A stretch of DNA of 41,461 bases, taken from Bacteriovorax sp. (GTDB taxonomy: Bacteria > Bdellovibrionota > Bacteriovoracia > Bacteriovoracales > Bacteriovoracaceae). Of the stretch, positions 1-9,102 are shown in pieces. A model generated the notes under the pieces. It saw nothing but the letters and a program-made list of their open reading frames with translations. It did no database searches and was not told the origin of the DNA. The position numbers and the translations under genes are program-made. Position 1 is the first letter of the stretch; each line of letters opens with the position of its first letter. The stretch is taken from NCBI GenBank assembly GCA_014376445.1, contig JACMRM010000031.1, positions 1-41,461 of the forward strand. The letters are read 5' to 3'.

Positions 1-1
1 A

Positions 2-67
2 CTTAAGAAAACTCACACATGTACATGGTCTTATGATTACATTTGGGAAAACTGGACATTGAAATAA
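2..67 (+). CDS. C-terminal end of an upstream gene, cut by the window edge (possibly a glycosyltransferase)
   Basis: Reading from base 2, 21 codons stay open to a TAA at 65-67. The encoded tail is rich in Trp and Tyr and ends TWSYDYIWENWTLK, a composition often seen at the C-terminus of GT4 glycosyltransferases. The stop lies 5 bases before the ATG of the following GT2 gene, the tight spacing expected inside an operon, and this argues for the ATG at 73 as that gene's start. Too little is present to name a family; the glycosyltransferase idea is inference from context. Confidence 0.4.
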   Translation, partial: LKKTHTCTWSYDYIWENWTLK

Positions 68-72
68 AAATA

Positions 73-1125
73 ATGACAACAACTGAAGCTCAACCACTTG
101 TTAGTTTCGTTATTCCTTCGTACAACTCGGGAAAATTTTTACGTCAGACTCTCGAAAGTTGTCTTAATCAAACCTACCCTAATATTGAAATTCTTCTCAT
201 CAACGATGGATCAACAGATAATACTGATGAAATTCTGGAAGAATTTAAAAATGTAAAAAATCTTCATCACATTAAAAATGAAAAGAATGAAGGGATTATT
301 TATACCTTAAATAGAGGTATGAAACTCGCGCGTGGTGAATTCATTGCAAGAATGGATGGGGATGATATTTGTCTTCCTGAAAGAGTTCAGGAGCAGGTGA
401 ATTTTTTTAACAAGCACCCGGAGATCGACGTTCTCGGGACAGATATTATTATTATCGATGAGAATAATAAGAAAATGGGAAGACCAAGAGAAGTTATTAC
501 TTCACAAGCTGAGGTTGAATGGTCGATGATCAGTTCATGCCCGGTTTTTCATCCGACAGTTATGTTGAGAAAAAACTTGCTGGATCAAGAACCCTTTGCA
601 AGTTCAACCTATTTTGGATCGGATAAAATTGCTGAAGACTTGGGATTATGGGGAAGAGTTTTACTTGCAAATAAAAAAATTGCTGTACTCAACAGGCCAT
701 TTCTTCTTTACAGAAAACATAGCGGATCTTTAACGTCAGGTTATGCAAGCAAGCAGATTGATATGGCAGTTTCAATTGTTTCTAAATTTGCTCAAAGCAA
801 ATGGACAATTAAAATGACTGACTCGTTCTTACTTAATATAAGAAAAAGGGACCAATTTTCCGATAGGGCCTTTTTCATTGAAGCTAAATCAATTATTAAT
901 CAACTCAAGAATCAAGGGCAGCGCGAATTAGCTCTCGCCGCTCAGATAGACATTCAATTAATGTGCTTATCTTATTTGCATTTCTACTTTAAGAATCAGA
1001 AAAAGAATAAAATGCAAGCAACCATCAATACACTTGTTTTTGTTTTTTCTTTGAATCACTTAAATACACTACCTGCCGCATTCTTTAAATTCTACAGAGG
1101 GATATTAAGAAGGATAATTAAATGA
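73..1125 (+). CDS. Family 2 glycosyltransferase
   Basis: Predicted inverting GT-A glycosyltransferase that adds one sugar from a nucleotide-sugar donor to a growing lipid-linked oligosaccharide at the inner face of the cytoplasmic membrane. Counting from the ATG at 73 (350 residues), the GT2 domain starts near residue 9. It has the nucleotide-binding NDGSTDN at 44-50, the metal-binding MDGDD at 94-98 and a possible catalytic-base region AEDLGLW at 187-193. The last ~100 residues are basic and aromatic, typical of membrane association. An in-frame TTG at 43 would add 10 residues but would overlap the end of the upstream reading frame, so the ATG is preferred although no clear Shine-Dalgarno precedes it. 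The stop overlaps the polymerase start as ATGA at 1122-1125, indicating translational coupling. Donor and acceptor cannot be read from the sequence. Confidence 0.85.
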   Translation: MTTTEAQPLVSFVIPSYNSGKFLRQTLESCLNQTYPNIEILLINDGSTDNTDEILEEFKNVKNLHHIKNEKNEGIIYTLNRGMKLARGEFIARMDGDDICLPERVQEQVNFFNKHPEIDVLGTDIIIIDENNKKMGRPREVITSQAEVEWSMISSCPVFHPTVMLRKNLLDQEPFASSTYFGSDKIAEDLGLWGRVLLANKKIAVLNRPFLLYRKHSGSLTSGYASKQIDMAVSIVSKFAQSKWTIKMTDSFLLNIRKRDQFSDRAFFIEAKSIINQLKNQGQRELALAAQIDIQLMCLSYLHFYFKNQKKNKMQATINTLVFVFSLNHLNTLPAAFFKFYRGILRRIIK

Positions 1126-2351
1126 GAAAACTTCTTAGCACACCCCTGACAATCACGATCGTTTGGTGGATCGGATGGGCAATTATTTCGAAGTGCTCAT
1201 TCACTGGCCTTGATATACCAACCGATAAAACTTTTTTTATTGTTTTTCTTTTTGCATTGTCATTGGCCATCGGTGGATTATTGACGAAATTATTGCCCGT
1301 ACAAGAAAATTTTGAACCAAAATCTAATCAGCAAATGGAAAAGAGATTTAATTTCTTATTTAATGCATTCTCAGTTGTTCTTTTTGTAATTCTAGGAACT
1401 TTGGCCATAAAATGTAGCCTCTTACTTTTTAGTCATTCTGGAGCAGACTATAAGCGCCTCGCTTTTTCTACTGAAGATTATACTGGATTTTTATTCAATT
1501 CGAAAAAATTAGAAAACCTCTATTTTTTTATTTCAAGCCCATTATTATATTACGTGGGTATTTATGGATTAGTTGATTTCTGGAAAAATACAAACTTCAA
1601 AAAGCTAGCGATCGCTTTTGCTCTTAATGGTCTAGATGGTTACATTCGATTGGCGAGAGTTAATGTTTACATGCTCATTATTATGTTTCTTCTCGTTCTT
1701 CTTATGTCTAATAGTTACACTTTCACTATTCTTAAAAAGAAAAAAAAGCAATTAGCCATCTTCCTTTTATCATTTTTAAGCATCTTAGTTATAGGATCCT
1801 TTAGAGGCTATAAGGCCAACGAACAGTTTAATCGCTTTATTATCGACTATCACACTATCGGTTTTTCTCTTTTCGATTATGAATTGAAAAACCCGAACTC
1901 TCCACTGAACCAGACAACGACTTATGGGAGATTGAGCATTGGTGGTCTTGAGACTTTTTTCACAATATTCATCAGACAATTTGATAAAAGTTACTACTCT
2001 CCTGCTCTAAGCAACTCTATCCGCATGTCCAAAGACCAAATTCATATCGGCCATGATAGCTACAATAGCTTTTATACCTTACTCTATACTTTTTATTCAG
2101 ATGGTGGCTTTTTCGGAGTTATTCTAGCGGGTGTATTGATAGGTCTTTACATGCATAGTAAATTTAAAAGATGGGAAAAGTTTCATCATACAGTCGATGC
2201 TTTTTATGTAGTACTGGTTCTCTCGACACTGATACTTTCTATTTTCGTCAGCCAATTTGAAATCATGAGAACCTGGATAGTATTAATAATTTGTCTCTTA
2301 GTTGATATTTCAACAAAGTATTTTAAGACATTACCTTTTAACAAGAGCTAA
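1122..2351 (+). CDS. wzy: Wzy-like oligosaccharide repeat-unit polymerase
   Basis: Multi-spanning membrane protein of 409 residues with roughly ten or more hydrophobic segments and a large polar loop at about 235-310. These are the usual size and layout of O-antigen polymerases, which join lipid-linked repeat units at the periplasmic face. Near the C-terminus, at about 316-341, an aromatic stretch NSFYTLLYTFYSDGG is followed by a hydrophobic FGVILAGVLIG segment. This matches the recurrent DGG/DFG-x-x-G feature near the end of Wzy proteins. Wzy proteins are poorly conserved, so the call rests on topology, this motif and context. The gene is coupled to the preceding GT2 by an ATGA overlap. Its 3' end overlaps the convergent GT4 gene by 21 bp, so no separate terminator fits between them. 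Confidence 0.75.
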   Translation: MRKLLSTPLTITIVWWIGWAIISKCSFTGLDIPTDKTFFIVFLFALSLAIGGLLTKLLPVQENFEPKSNQQMEKRFNFLFNAFSVVLFVILGTLAIKCSLLLFSHSGADYKRLAFSTEDYTGFLFNSKKLENLYFFISSPLLYYVGIYGLVDFWKNTNFKKLAIAFALNGLDGYIRLARVNVYMLIIMFLLVLLMSNSYTFTILKKKKKQLAIFLLSFLSILVIGSFRGYKANEQFNRFIIDYHTIGFSLFDYELKNPNSPLNQTTTYGRLSIGGLETFFTIFIRQFDKSYYSPALSNSIRMSKDQIHIGHDSYNSFYTLLYTFYSDGGFFGVILAGVLIGLYMHSKFKRWEKFHHTVDAFYVVLVLSTLILSIFVSQFEIMRTWIVLIICLLVDISTKYFKTLPFNKS

Positions 2352-3488
2352 GTATTCATCAATCATTTTCTTGGTCATAATCTTATCCGAGAAATCATTT
2401 ATGACTCTTTCTCTGCCTTGCTCTCCGAGTTTTGCAGCAAGCGGCTCATCCAAAAGAAGTCTTTCAATCTTTGAAGTTAAATCTTTTGCATTACGAGCTT
2501 CAAAAAGCAGTCCGCTCGTATTGTCAGCAACAGCATCTGCCAGTCCATAAATATTACTCGCAACAATAGGTTTTTTCATTGCTGATGCTTCAAGAGCAAC
2601 AGTCCCAAAACCTTCACGGTAAGAGGGGAAACAAAAAATATCGCCTACTCCCAAATAGTATTCTGGTGTGGCAGTAAAGTTAATTAAAACAACATCAGAG
2701 TCAGCTTGAAGCTTATTAATTAAATTACTAAACAGTGGATTCCCCTCGCTCTCCATGGGCCCAACTAATAATAACTTCACTGCGAATTTCTTTTTTAACT
2801 CATCGAAGGCTTCTACCAACTCATAGAGTCCCTTTTCATGATTCATTCTTCCGAGAAAAATTAAAATTTTTCCAGTGAAATTTGGAAAAAGTTCTTTTTT
2901 TAATTTCTTGATTTCAGATTCAAGCTTAACGTAATCAAATCTCTCTGTATTAATTCCGCCTAAGCTTCCTTTATGAAGTACAGAAAGACTTTTATCATTT
3001 CCAATTTTTGATTCAAGTAGAAATTTTTTCTGCCCTAAACTATCTGTATAATTCTGTGTATTCAAAATCGCAATCACACGATCGAGCCAAATCAATAAAT
3101 CACGCTTAGACCCTCGAAGAGTTACCCAAACTTGTCCTGTATAGGTATGAATTCTAACTGGCACACGTGCGATAAAACCCGCAAGAGCATTCGTAAATCC
3201 TGCCTTAGGCGTAAGTGAATGAACAATATCGAATCTCTCTCGCCAATAAAGTAAAACGAGAAGCCATAATGCTTTGAGATCTTTTTTTATATTAATTTCT
3301 CTAGGAATTTCCAGACAATGAAAAATCGCATTAGGCAATAATAGCTTCAGCTCTTTAAGAAATTGACCTTCGCTACAAATAATATGCAGTTCAAATCTTG
3401 GATCAGAGCTTATAGCACGCAAAAGATCTAAAATATGTGTATAGACAATGGGTACAGTAACAACTCTAGCTATTTTAATTTTTTTCAT
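2331..3488 (-). CDS. Family 4 (GT-B) glycosyltransferase
   Basis: Retaining GT-B glycosyltransferase of 385 residues, a normal length for GT4. The N-terminal domain carries the phrase HSLTPKAGFTNALAG at 90-104, similar to GT4 enzymes that act early on undecaprenyl-linked sugars. The C-terminal nucleotide-binding domain begins near 205 with FLGRMNHEKG (211-220) and contains the E-x7-E motif in REGFGTVALEA (E292 and E300). Expected role: transfer of a hexose or HexNAc to a lipid-linked intermediate in the cytoplasm. The start overlaps the stop of the upstream GT2 by 4 bp (3485-3488), so it is the last gene of a minus-strand group deacetylase-GT2-GT4. Sugar specificity is unknown. Confidence 0.88.
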   Translation of the reverse strand: MKKIKIARVVTVPIVYTHILDLLRAISSDPRFELHIICSEGQFLKELKLLLPNAIFHCLEIPREINIKKDLKALWLLVLLYWRERFDIVHSLTPKAGFTNALAGFIARVPVRIHTYTGQVWVTLRGSKRDLLIWLDRVIAILNTQNYTDSLGQKKFLLESKIGNDKSLSVLHKGSLGGINTERFDYVKLESEIKKLKKELFPNFTGKILIFLGRMNHEKGLYELVEAFDELKKKFAVKLLLVGPMESEGNPLFSNLINKLQADSDVVLINFTATPEYYLGVGDIFCFPSYREGFGTVALEASAMKKPIVASNIYGLADAVADNTSGLLFEARNAKDLTSKIERLLLDEPLAAKLGEQGRERVINDFSDKIMTKKMIDEYLALVKR

Positions 3489-4279
3489 TTTTTCATTTTC
3501 GCTGAATGATATAAATATAAAACTTTGTTAGGAAAAAACATAAGTAGCATCGGTTTTAAAATCATCAAGTAACAATATAGTGGCATTTTGTTTAATTTGA
3601 TCAGCTTAAACTTATAGACAATCTCTCTCAAACGATCCGACTTTTTTTTCCTTTCGTAGTCTTTTTCATTCCATTGAATATTGTAAAGAGCGGCTTGAAG
3701 ATTAGAAAAGATTGCGCCTTTTGCCAACATCCTCATCCATAAATCATAATCTTCAACTCTAATCGCAGTGGGATCGTAACCGTTCACTTTTTGAAAAATT
3801 TCTCTTCTAAAAATGGCCGCGGCATGAATAATTTGAGTTCCTTTTGCCCAATCTAAAAAACTAGGATTCTCTTGAGTAAGATATTTACCCCAGTCTTGTC
3901 CATGATTCACCAAGTTTGCATTAGAACCTAAAACATCGACCACTTGATGTTTATCAAGAAAATCAACTAGCAATTCAAGACGATTCAAAACTGACGAGTC
4001 GTCAGCATCTTGCCTAGCTAAATATTTACCTGAAGACTTTTCAAAACATTTATTTAAAGTTGCTGCAAGACCTATGTTTTTTTCATTTTTTAAAATAATA
4101 AACTTGGGATTATCTTTGTATTTTCTTAAAATAGCCTCTGTTCCATCAATAGATCCATCGTCACAGATGATAAATTCCCAATGAGAATAGGTTTGTTTAA
4201 GAATAGAATCTATTGCTGACTCTAGCGTCTTTTCGCAATTATAAGCGCCCATTAAAATAGAGACTACTATTTTCTCCAT
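3485..4279 (-). CDS. Family 2 glycosyltransferase
   Basis: GT-A family 2 glycosyltransferase, 264 residues. Visible motifs are CDDGSIDGT at 39-47 (nucleotide binding), the metal-binding DADD at 91-94 and a clear catalytic-base motif EDYDLW at 176-181. A hydrophobic, basic tail (about 225-264) suggests membrane association. It overlaps the upstream deacetylase by 13 bp and the downstream GT4 by 4 bp, so the three are probably translated from one message. It should add one sugar to the repeat unit; the identity of that sugar cannot be inferred. Confidence 0.88.
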   Translation of the reverse strand: MEKIVVSILMGAYNCEKTLESAIDSILKQTYSHWEFIICDDGSIDGTEAILRKYKDNPKFIILKNEKNIGLAATLNKCFEKSSGKYLARQDADDSSVLNRLELLVDFLDKHQVVDVLGSNANLVNHGQDWGKYLTQENPSFLDWAKGTQIIHAAAIFRREIFQKVNGYDPTAIRVEDYDLWMRMLAKGAIFSNLQAALYNIQWNEKDYERKKKSDRLREIVYKFKLIKLNKMPLYCYLMILKPMLLMFFPNKVLYLYHSAKMKK

Positions 4280-5010
4280 AGTCTATCCCATTTTCCTTCG
4301 AGCTTTTGCTTGTATGATAATTTCGATTCACAAAAATAAATACATTGCCTATCTACTTGAACTGAATCTTGATTCAGTTGATTGGGATAAGGAAAACTTG
4401 TCCCACACTTTTTAAAGCCAAGTTTTTCGGCCCCGGCTAAAATATTTTCATTAAAACTTCCATGTGGAAAACTCATAGTGGAAACTTCTTTACCAATAAT
4501 ATTTTCTAATTCAATTTTACTTTGTCTTAAATCCTCGAGCGCTTCTTCAAGTGGCAATGTCGCTAAAGGGCGATGCGTTTTCCCATGAGAGCCAATGGTG
4601 ACCAGTGGATTACTGGCCATTTTTTTTAATTGCTCTTTATTAACAAATTGAGGATGCGCTGGATCTACGTAATCCGATACAACAAAAACAGTAAATGGAA
4701 GTTTCGCTTCAAATAATATAGGAGCCGCAAGAGTTAAGTTATCTAAGAAACCATCATCAAACGTTATGCTGATACCTGCCTTAGCCTCATCAAATCTCAC
4801 GATGGAAAGATCTAATTCTTTTAAAATATTAACTTGTTGAGTAAAATTTTTTAGATTAACTGAAAAAATATCGTCTGTAATAGATCTATCAGAATAAATC
4901 GAATGGTACATCAGTGAGCGATGAGAGTCTCTTGAAGAAGCTGAACTGAATAACGCAGCCATAGTAGCTAGCTGATGCTTTAAAAAAAAGCTGGTCTGTT
5001 GAGGCAACAA
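4267..5010 (-). CDS. NodB-type polysaccharide deacetylase
   Basis: Carbohydrate esterase family 4 (NodB fold) deacetylase of 247 residues, predicted to remove N-acetyl groups from a sugar. Metal and catalytic motifs are present in order: TFDDG at 83-87 (catalytic base and metal Asp), SHGKTH at 141-146 (metal His pair) and FPHGSFN at 181-187. The start is a TTG at 5010, preceded by AGGA about 9 bases upstream. In-frame ATGs at 4962 and 4911 lack such a site, and the second would remove conserved N-terminal sequence. I see no convincing signal peptide, so it may act in the cytoplasm on a lipid-linked or nucleotide-linked sugar. It leads a coupled deacetylase-GT2-GT4 group. Confidence 0.82.
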   Translation of the reverse strand: MLPQQTSFFLKHQLATMAALFSSASSRDSHRSLMYHSIYSDRSITDDIFSVNLKNFTQQVNILKELDLSIVRFDEAKAGISITFDDGFLDNLTLAAPILFEAKLPFTVFVVSDYVDPAHPQFVNKEQLKKMASNPLVTIGSHGKTHRPLATLPLEEALEDLRQSKIELENIIGKEVSTMSFPHGSFNENILAGAEKLGFKKCGTSFPYPNQLNQDSVQVDRQCIYFCESKLSYKQKLEGKWDRLWRK

Positions 5011-5072
5011 ATAATTTATTCCTACAATAAAGTAAACTTAGTCCCATTGAGGGTATCCCAAACTCGATAGAA

Positions 5073-6791
5073 TTACCATCTTGCACGTGGCGCATTATCG
5101 CATGCCCTTATGGTCATTTCATCATCTAAAAAATGAGAAAGTCGTTTGTAAACCTGCCCATCACTATATCCAAAATAATCTTCAATTATACTTAAGCTAG
5201 GGATATTTTCCTCTTGCTCGAATGCTTGCATTAAAGATTCAGAATCGAAAACAGTGGGAATCCTTAAATCATCATCAAACAACTTAGGCAGTTTTCTAGA
5301 AAAAACTCTTATAATTTTTTTATTATAAAATAAGGCCTCAAGCCCAACGGAAGAATAAGAGAAAATGATAACATCAGATTTTTTTGCAAATTCAAGTGAA
5401 GAAATATTTTTTAAAATCTCTAATTTAAAATTAAGCTGCTTAATTTTATTTTCTAACATAGTTAAGTTTGCAGCAGGGTGAGGAGAAAGATAAAAATCAT
5501 ATTTCGAGGTACAACTTTCATTAAGAGATTTCAGGGATTCAAAAATGGAATCAAAATCATTTAGAGATGGTACAATAAGAACTTTATTTGATTTGATTTT
5601 TTGAGAGTCATCAAAAATAATTCCATCATACTTAAGACATCCGATTATTTCGGAATGTAACATAAGACCATTATTTTCCAAATCTTTTTTAAACATTTTA
5701 CCATGCACTAAATAATAGTCGGGCAATTCAGCCGAATTTAGAAATGTTTCATGATTAACTATTTTTCTTCGATAATTTACAGCATGCTGAATGGCCACAA
5801 TTTTAGGTTTATTCTCAATCTCACTTAGAACAGAATAAAGATATTGATTAATGGTAAAAAGCTCTCCATAGGTCAGTAGTGTAGTATCACTACTATGCGA
5901 ATCATTAAAATAATTCCTCATTGAAACACTATAAAAAGAACCTGCCGGATAATCTTCAAGAGCGAATTCAAGCAAGCATGATTTTACCCATGAGCATAGA
6001 TTTAACTCGCCATATTCAAACGCCTGAGATTTTGAATAATTTATTTTAAAATAAAAATAAAGAGAAGTTGAAAAAACCTTTATAAAATCAGAAATATTTA
6101 AATAAGCATTTAAGATGACTTCATTCTGGGTGTATTTCTTCAAATGTGCTCTTGTACTTATAAAATGAATGTATGAAAACTTATGCTTCAACCCTTTCAA
6201 ATTTCCAAAATGTCGATCACCCTTGGCCATGTCCCAATTTGAAGATAAGCTAAAAAACAATAGATTCTCTAACGCTTTTTTCTTTTTGAACTTTAGCGAG
6301 ATCAGAAAATCTGATAAAAAACGTACTAGAAAAATTTTCCATTTTTTACTTTTTGCAAGCAAAGATGTAACAGGAATATTGTTATCAATGAGCATTTTTT
6401 CAAAAATTGGGCAATCAGTAGTGACAACAAAATTTGTATTTTTTTTAATTCTTTTTAAAAAATCCAAATAGGCCACTAGGCGAACTTTAGAAAAAGTTGA
6501 TTCGATATCTCGATTGAACATTTTAGATAAAATCCAACTTCTTTTTCCGCCAACTATTAAAAACTTATTATTATCTAATAAAAAATTATTCAAACAATTA
6601 AGTAAGTCATCATAATACAGGCAAATGGAATCAAGCGAATTCAAAAGTTCATTCTGTAAAAGTTCACTTGTATTATGCTCAACAGAATCTTGGTTGTTGC
6701 TTTTATTTAAAAAGAAGAGATTTTCAGCTTTCAAGTCTTTTGAAAGTGAATCATCTAAGAGATAATAAATATTAACTAAGCTATGGTTCAT
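5073..6791 (-). CDS. Large putative GT-B-like surface-carbohydrate transferase
   Basis: A 572-residue protein I cannot place firmly. The N-terminal ~170 residues are polar with no recognised motif. The second half looks like a GT-B or CDP-glycerol-transferase-type fold: KIVAIQHAVNY at 330-340, YYLVHGKMFK at 359-368, YLSPHPAAN at 434-442 and SDVIIFSYSSVGLEAL at 472-487. The pattern of QHA, HGK, SPHP and a serine-rich turn before a Leu-Glu-Ala helix recurs in transferases of capsule and teichoic-acid type. A role in transferring a sugar or polyol phosphate to the glycan is inference. It overlaps the upstream acyltransferase gene by 11 bp. A 62-bp gap separates it from the deacetylase downstream. 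Another protein of this general type lies at 20896-22479. Confidence 0.6.
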   Translation of the reverse strand: MNHSLVNIYYLLDDSLSKDLKAENLFFLNKSNNQDSVEHNTSELLQNELLNSLDSICLYYDDLLNCLNNFLLDNNKFLIVGGKRSWILSKMFNRDIESTFSKVRLVAYLDFLKRIKKNTNFVVTTDCPIFEKMLIDNNIPVTSLLAKSKKWKIFLVRFLSDFLISLKFKKKKALENLLFFSLSSNWDMAKGDRHFGNLKGLKHKFSYIHFISTRAHLKKYTQNEVILNAYLNISDFIKVFSTSLYFYFKINYSKSQAFEYGELNLCSWVKSCLLEFALEDYPAGSFYSVSMRNYFNDSHSSDTTLLTYGELFTINQYLYSVLSEIENKPKIVAIQHAVNYRRKIVNHETFLNSAELPDYYLVHGKMFKKDLENNGLMLHSEIIGCLKYDGIIFDDSQKIKSNKVLIVPSLNDFDSIFESLKSLNESCTSKYDFYLSPHPAANLTMLENKIKQLNFKLEILKNISSLEFAKKSDVIIFSYSSVGLEALFYNKKIIRVFSRKLPKLFDDDLRIPTVFDSESLMQAFEQEENIPSLSIIEDYFGYSDGQVYKRLSHFLDDEMTIRACDNAPRARW

Positions 6792-7335
6792 CTTTAAACT
6801 TTTTAGAGATTATCTTAGCTGGATTTCCTGCATAAAATCCATTTGCGGGAAGATCGTCTATCACCATCGACCCAGCTCCAACAATCACATCTTCATGAAT
6901 ATGAGTGTTATAACTCACAATAGTTCCAGCATAAATTACACAATAGCTATCAATAGTAATTTCACCCACGACATCCTGATCATTCAGTTTTCCCTTATGA
7001 CCGATTGAAAGCAATTTAACATCATATGAGAGCAATACTCTATTACCTATTGTTGTTTTCGCATGCCCTGAAATTAAGCAATTTCTATTAATTTGAACGA
7101 ACTCACCTAGGTAAATATTATGAGCATATTCTGTAAAAAAGCCTTTTCTAATAACACATGTATTTGGACTTTTGACATGTCCTCCAGCCATCATGAATGT
7201 ATAAATTCTGAATCGAGAACATACAAATGTATCAGGCAAGCAATTTCCTAGTCCTACAAAAAACAAGGATCTGTGTCTTGGAAGATCATCAAGAAACAAT
7301 AGATATAAATAATAAAGAGATTTTAAAAATTTCAT
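6781..7335 (-). CDS. Left-handed beta-helix (hexapeptide) acyltransferase
   Basis: Protein of 184 residues with degenerate hexapeptide repeats from about 60 to 165, ending in the family signature ANGFYAGNPAKII. This is the trimeric left-handed beta-helix acetyltransferase fold of the CysE/LacA/WbbJ group, which transfers acetyl (sometimes succinyl) from a CoA thioester to a sugar hydroxyl or amine. SIGHKGK around residue 107 may supply the catalytic His. It sits 1 bp downstream of a GT4 gene and overlaps the following gene by 11 bp, so it belongs to the minus-strand group starting with the ABC exporter. The likely job is O-acetylation of the repeat unit; the acceptor is unknown. Confidence 0.82.
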   Translation of the reverse strand: MKFLKSLYYLYLLFLDDLPRHRSLFFVGLGNCLPDTFVCSRFRIYTFMMAGGHVKSPNTCVIRKGFFTEYAHNIYLGEFVQINRNCLISGHAKTTIGNRVLLSYDVKLLSIGHKGKLNDQDVVGEITIDSYCVIYAGTIVSYNTHIHEDVIVGAGSMVIDDLPANGFYAGNPAKIISKKFKDEP

Positions 7336-7336
7336 T

Positions 7337-8539
7337 TTAGTTACCAGTTAATAATTTATAATAATTGTTTGCCATATTCTCTGCAGAGAAAACATTTGCA
7401 GTTGTTTTAGCGTTAAGAAGCAAGGCATCCCACTTTTGTCTTTGATCAATAAAATCTTTTAACTTATCAGAAATTTCAGCTGGTGAATTTGGAGGAATAA
7501 CAATGCAATTTTTACCATTCTGAACAAATTCTTTAAGTGCACCGACATCAGTCGTTAGCACAGGCGTACCTGCGGCCATAGCCTCGATAACAGTTAACCC
7601 AAACCCCTCATAGTCCTGAGTTAAACAACACAACAAATCTAAGTTATCAACAATCTCATGTGAAGTATGAGAAGAATAACCATAGAGTGTCACTGAATTT
7701 GTAATTCTATGTTTGTCACAAAATTTTTGGACTTGTTCTTTAAATTCCACATCGTAATGGCCAATAAAAAGAATTTGTAGTTTTGCTCGATAAGACGGTT
7801 CCATTAAGATTAATGCTTCTAAAATATCAAAATGACCTTTCCTTTTTTCACATCTTCCAACCAATCCAATTTTCAATTTTACATCTTCAACTTGAAATAT
7901 ATTTTTCACATCATTTGTGCTTGGTATTTCTACTCCATTATAGACGAGGTTACCCTGACGATTCTTCAATTTTATTTTCCTAAAATGTGTAAAGCTATCT
8001 AAACTAGCCTTTGAAACGGTAATAATTTTATCAGCAAAAGCGACTACCATTCTATCTAAAAGATATTCCAACATATACCAACCGATTCTTCTTGCGGTCG
8101 AACTATGATGGATAACTAACGCCTTCATTTTAATTCTTTTCATTTTTGCCACTAGAAAGACCACAAGACATGACCATCCACCAGGATAAGCCCCATTTTG
8201 TGAAATCAATACATCAGTTTGTTTTGGCAAAGTGAAAAGAATGGAGAAAAAATTTTGCAGCAGAAAAAAAGGAAATAAAGCGTATGCAAACAATCTAATA
8301 ACAAAACCTGGTGAATCAAAATTTTCTAAAAATTGAGCTTGAGACCAAATAGAAATTTTTTTAATTCTAACATTTGGAATTGATTCTAAATCTTTTTGAA
8401 TTCTTTCCAACCCCTTATTGCCCTTATTCGACAGCACTAAAATCTCATGATTTTGATTAGGCCAATGATAGAGTAGTGTCCTCAAATATGAGTCAACGCC
8501 ACCCCATGAAGCTTGCTCCCAATAGACACAAATATTCAT
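7337..8539 (-). CDS. Family 4 (GT-B) glycosyltransferase
   Basis: GT-B glycosyltransferase of 400 residues. The N-terminus NICVYWEQASWGGVDSYL has the glycine-rich acceptor-side loop common in GT4 enzymes (a G-G-V near 13-15). The donor domain has GLVGRCEKRKG at 225-235 and the E-x7-E motif DYEGFGLTVIEAMAAG (E311 and E319), followed by TPVLTTDVGALKEFV. Start and stop are tightly packed: a 1-bp overlap with the methyltransferase upstream (8539) and a 1-bp gap to the acyltransferase. It probably extends the lipid-linked oligosaccharide in the cytoplasm; linkage and sugar are not predictable. Confidence 0.88.
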   Translation of the reverse strand: MNICVYWEQASWGGVDSYLRTLLYHWPNQNHEILVLSNKGNKGLERIQKDLESIPNVRIKKISIWSQAQFLENFDSPGFVIRLFAYALFPFFLLQNFFSILFTLPKQTDVLISQNGAYPGGWSCLVVFLVAKMKRIKMKALVIHHSSTARRIGWYMLEYLLDRMVVAFADKIITVSKASLDSFTHFRKIKLKNRQGNLVYNGVEIPSTNDVKNIFQVEDVKLKIGLVGRCEKRKGHFDILEALILMEPSYRAKLQILFIGHYDVEFKEQVQKFCDKHRITNSVTLYGYSSHTSHEIVDNLDLLCCLTQDYEGFGLTVIEAMAAGTPVLTTDVGALKEFVQNGKNCIVIPPNSPAEISDKLKDFIDQRQKWDALLLNAKTTANVFSAENMANNYYKLLTGN

Positions 8540-9102
8540 TATGCTTCCTTAATTACTTTCATCTTCACCCTGAAGTCTTGAATCACATTGCAAAAAAATC
8601 CTGCTAAAAAATAAAAGAACTTTAAAATAAATTTATTTTTGATTTTAAAATATGAAAATCTTGGCAATGGTAACCAAGGAAGAATAGGTGTAATCGCAAT
8701 TTCTTCTTCGGTAATATTGAATTTGGCATTTGAATAATAATATCTCAACTGACCCAATTTTCGGCCAGGATCGAAATAATCAAATGAATGTTCAGTAAAA
8801 CGATGACGATGAGAAAGATCAGTATTAGCACTCCAGCTGTTCCAATAAGGAACTTGAATTTCTGCAATTCCTCCACTTGAAGTTATGCGATGGATTTCTT
8901 CAATGGCCGTCATTGGGTTGTTTAAGTGTTCTATTAAGTCTTCAGCAAGAACATAATCAAAAGTATTATCTTCAAATGGCCACGGATAGGAATTCAAATC
9001 GTGGACTACATCGATACCGGGAATTTGAGCACAATCCAAATTTACGAAATCATTTAGTATAATTGTACCTGCACCGAGGTTTAACTTTCTACTTGTTTTC
9101 AT
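8539..9102 (-). CDS. Class I SAM-dependent methyltransferase
   Basis: Small Rossmann-fold methyltransferase of 187 residues from the chosen start. Motif I is KLNLGAGT at 6-13, with acidic residues following in the next strand (LDCAQIPGIDVVHDL). The phrase LAEDLIEHLNNP corresponds to the post-motif region of Methyltransf_11 proteins. The ATG at 9102 has GGAG 9 bases upstream. An ATG at 9126 would add eight residues and a longer overlap with the ABC exporter gene, so 9102 is preferred (14-bp overlap). Proteins of this type in glycan clusters methylate sugars or act as scaffold-like partners of glycosyltransferases; the target is unknown. Confidence 0.8.
   Translation of the reverse strand: MKTSRKLNLGAGTIILNDFVNLDCAQIPGIDVVHDLNSYPWPFEDNTFDYVLAEDLIEHLNNPMTAIEEIHRITSSGGIAEIQVPYWNSWSANTDLSHRHRFTEHSFDYFDPGRKLGQLRYYYSNAKFNITEEEIAITPILPWLPLPRFSYFKIKNKFILKFFYFLAGFFCNVIQDFRVKMKVIKEA

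Noticed and set aside
4889-5095. A 68-codon minus-strand frame overlapping the start of the NodB deacetylase
   Set aside because: It has no domain signal, overlaps a gene with clear catalytic motifs in another frame, and its composition looks like a shadow frame.
6169-6471. A 100-codon plus-strand frame inside the 572-residue gene
   Set aside because: It lies wholly antisense to a longer coding frame with recognisable motifs; no ribosome site or family feature supports it.
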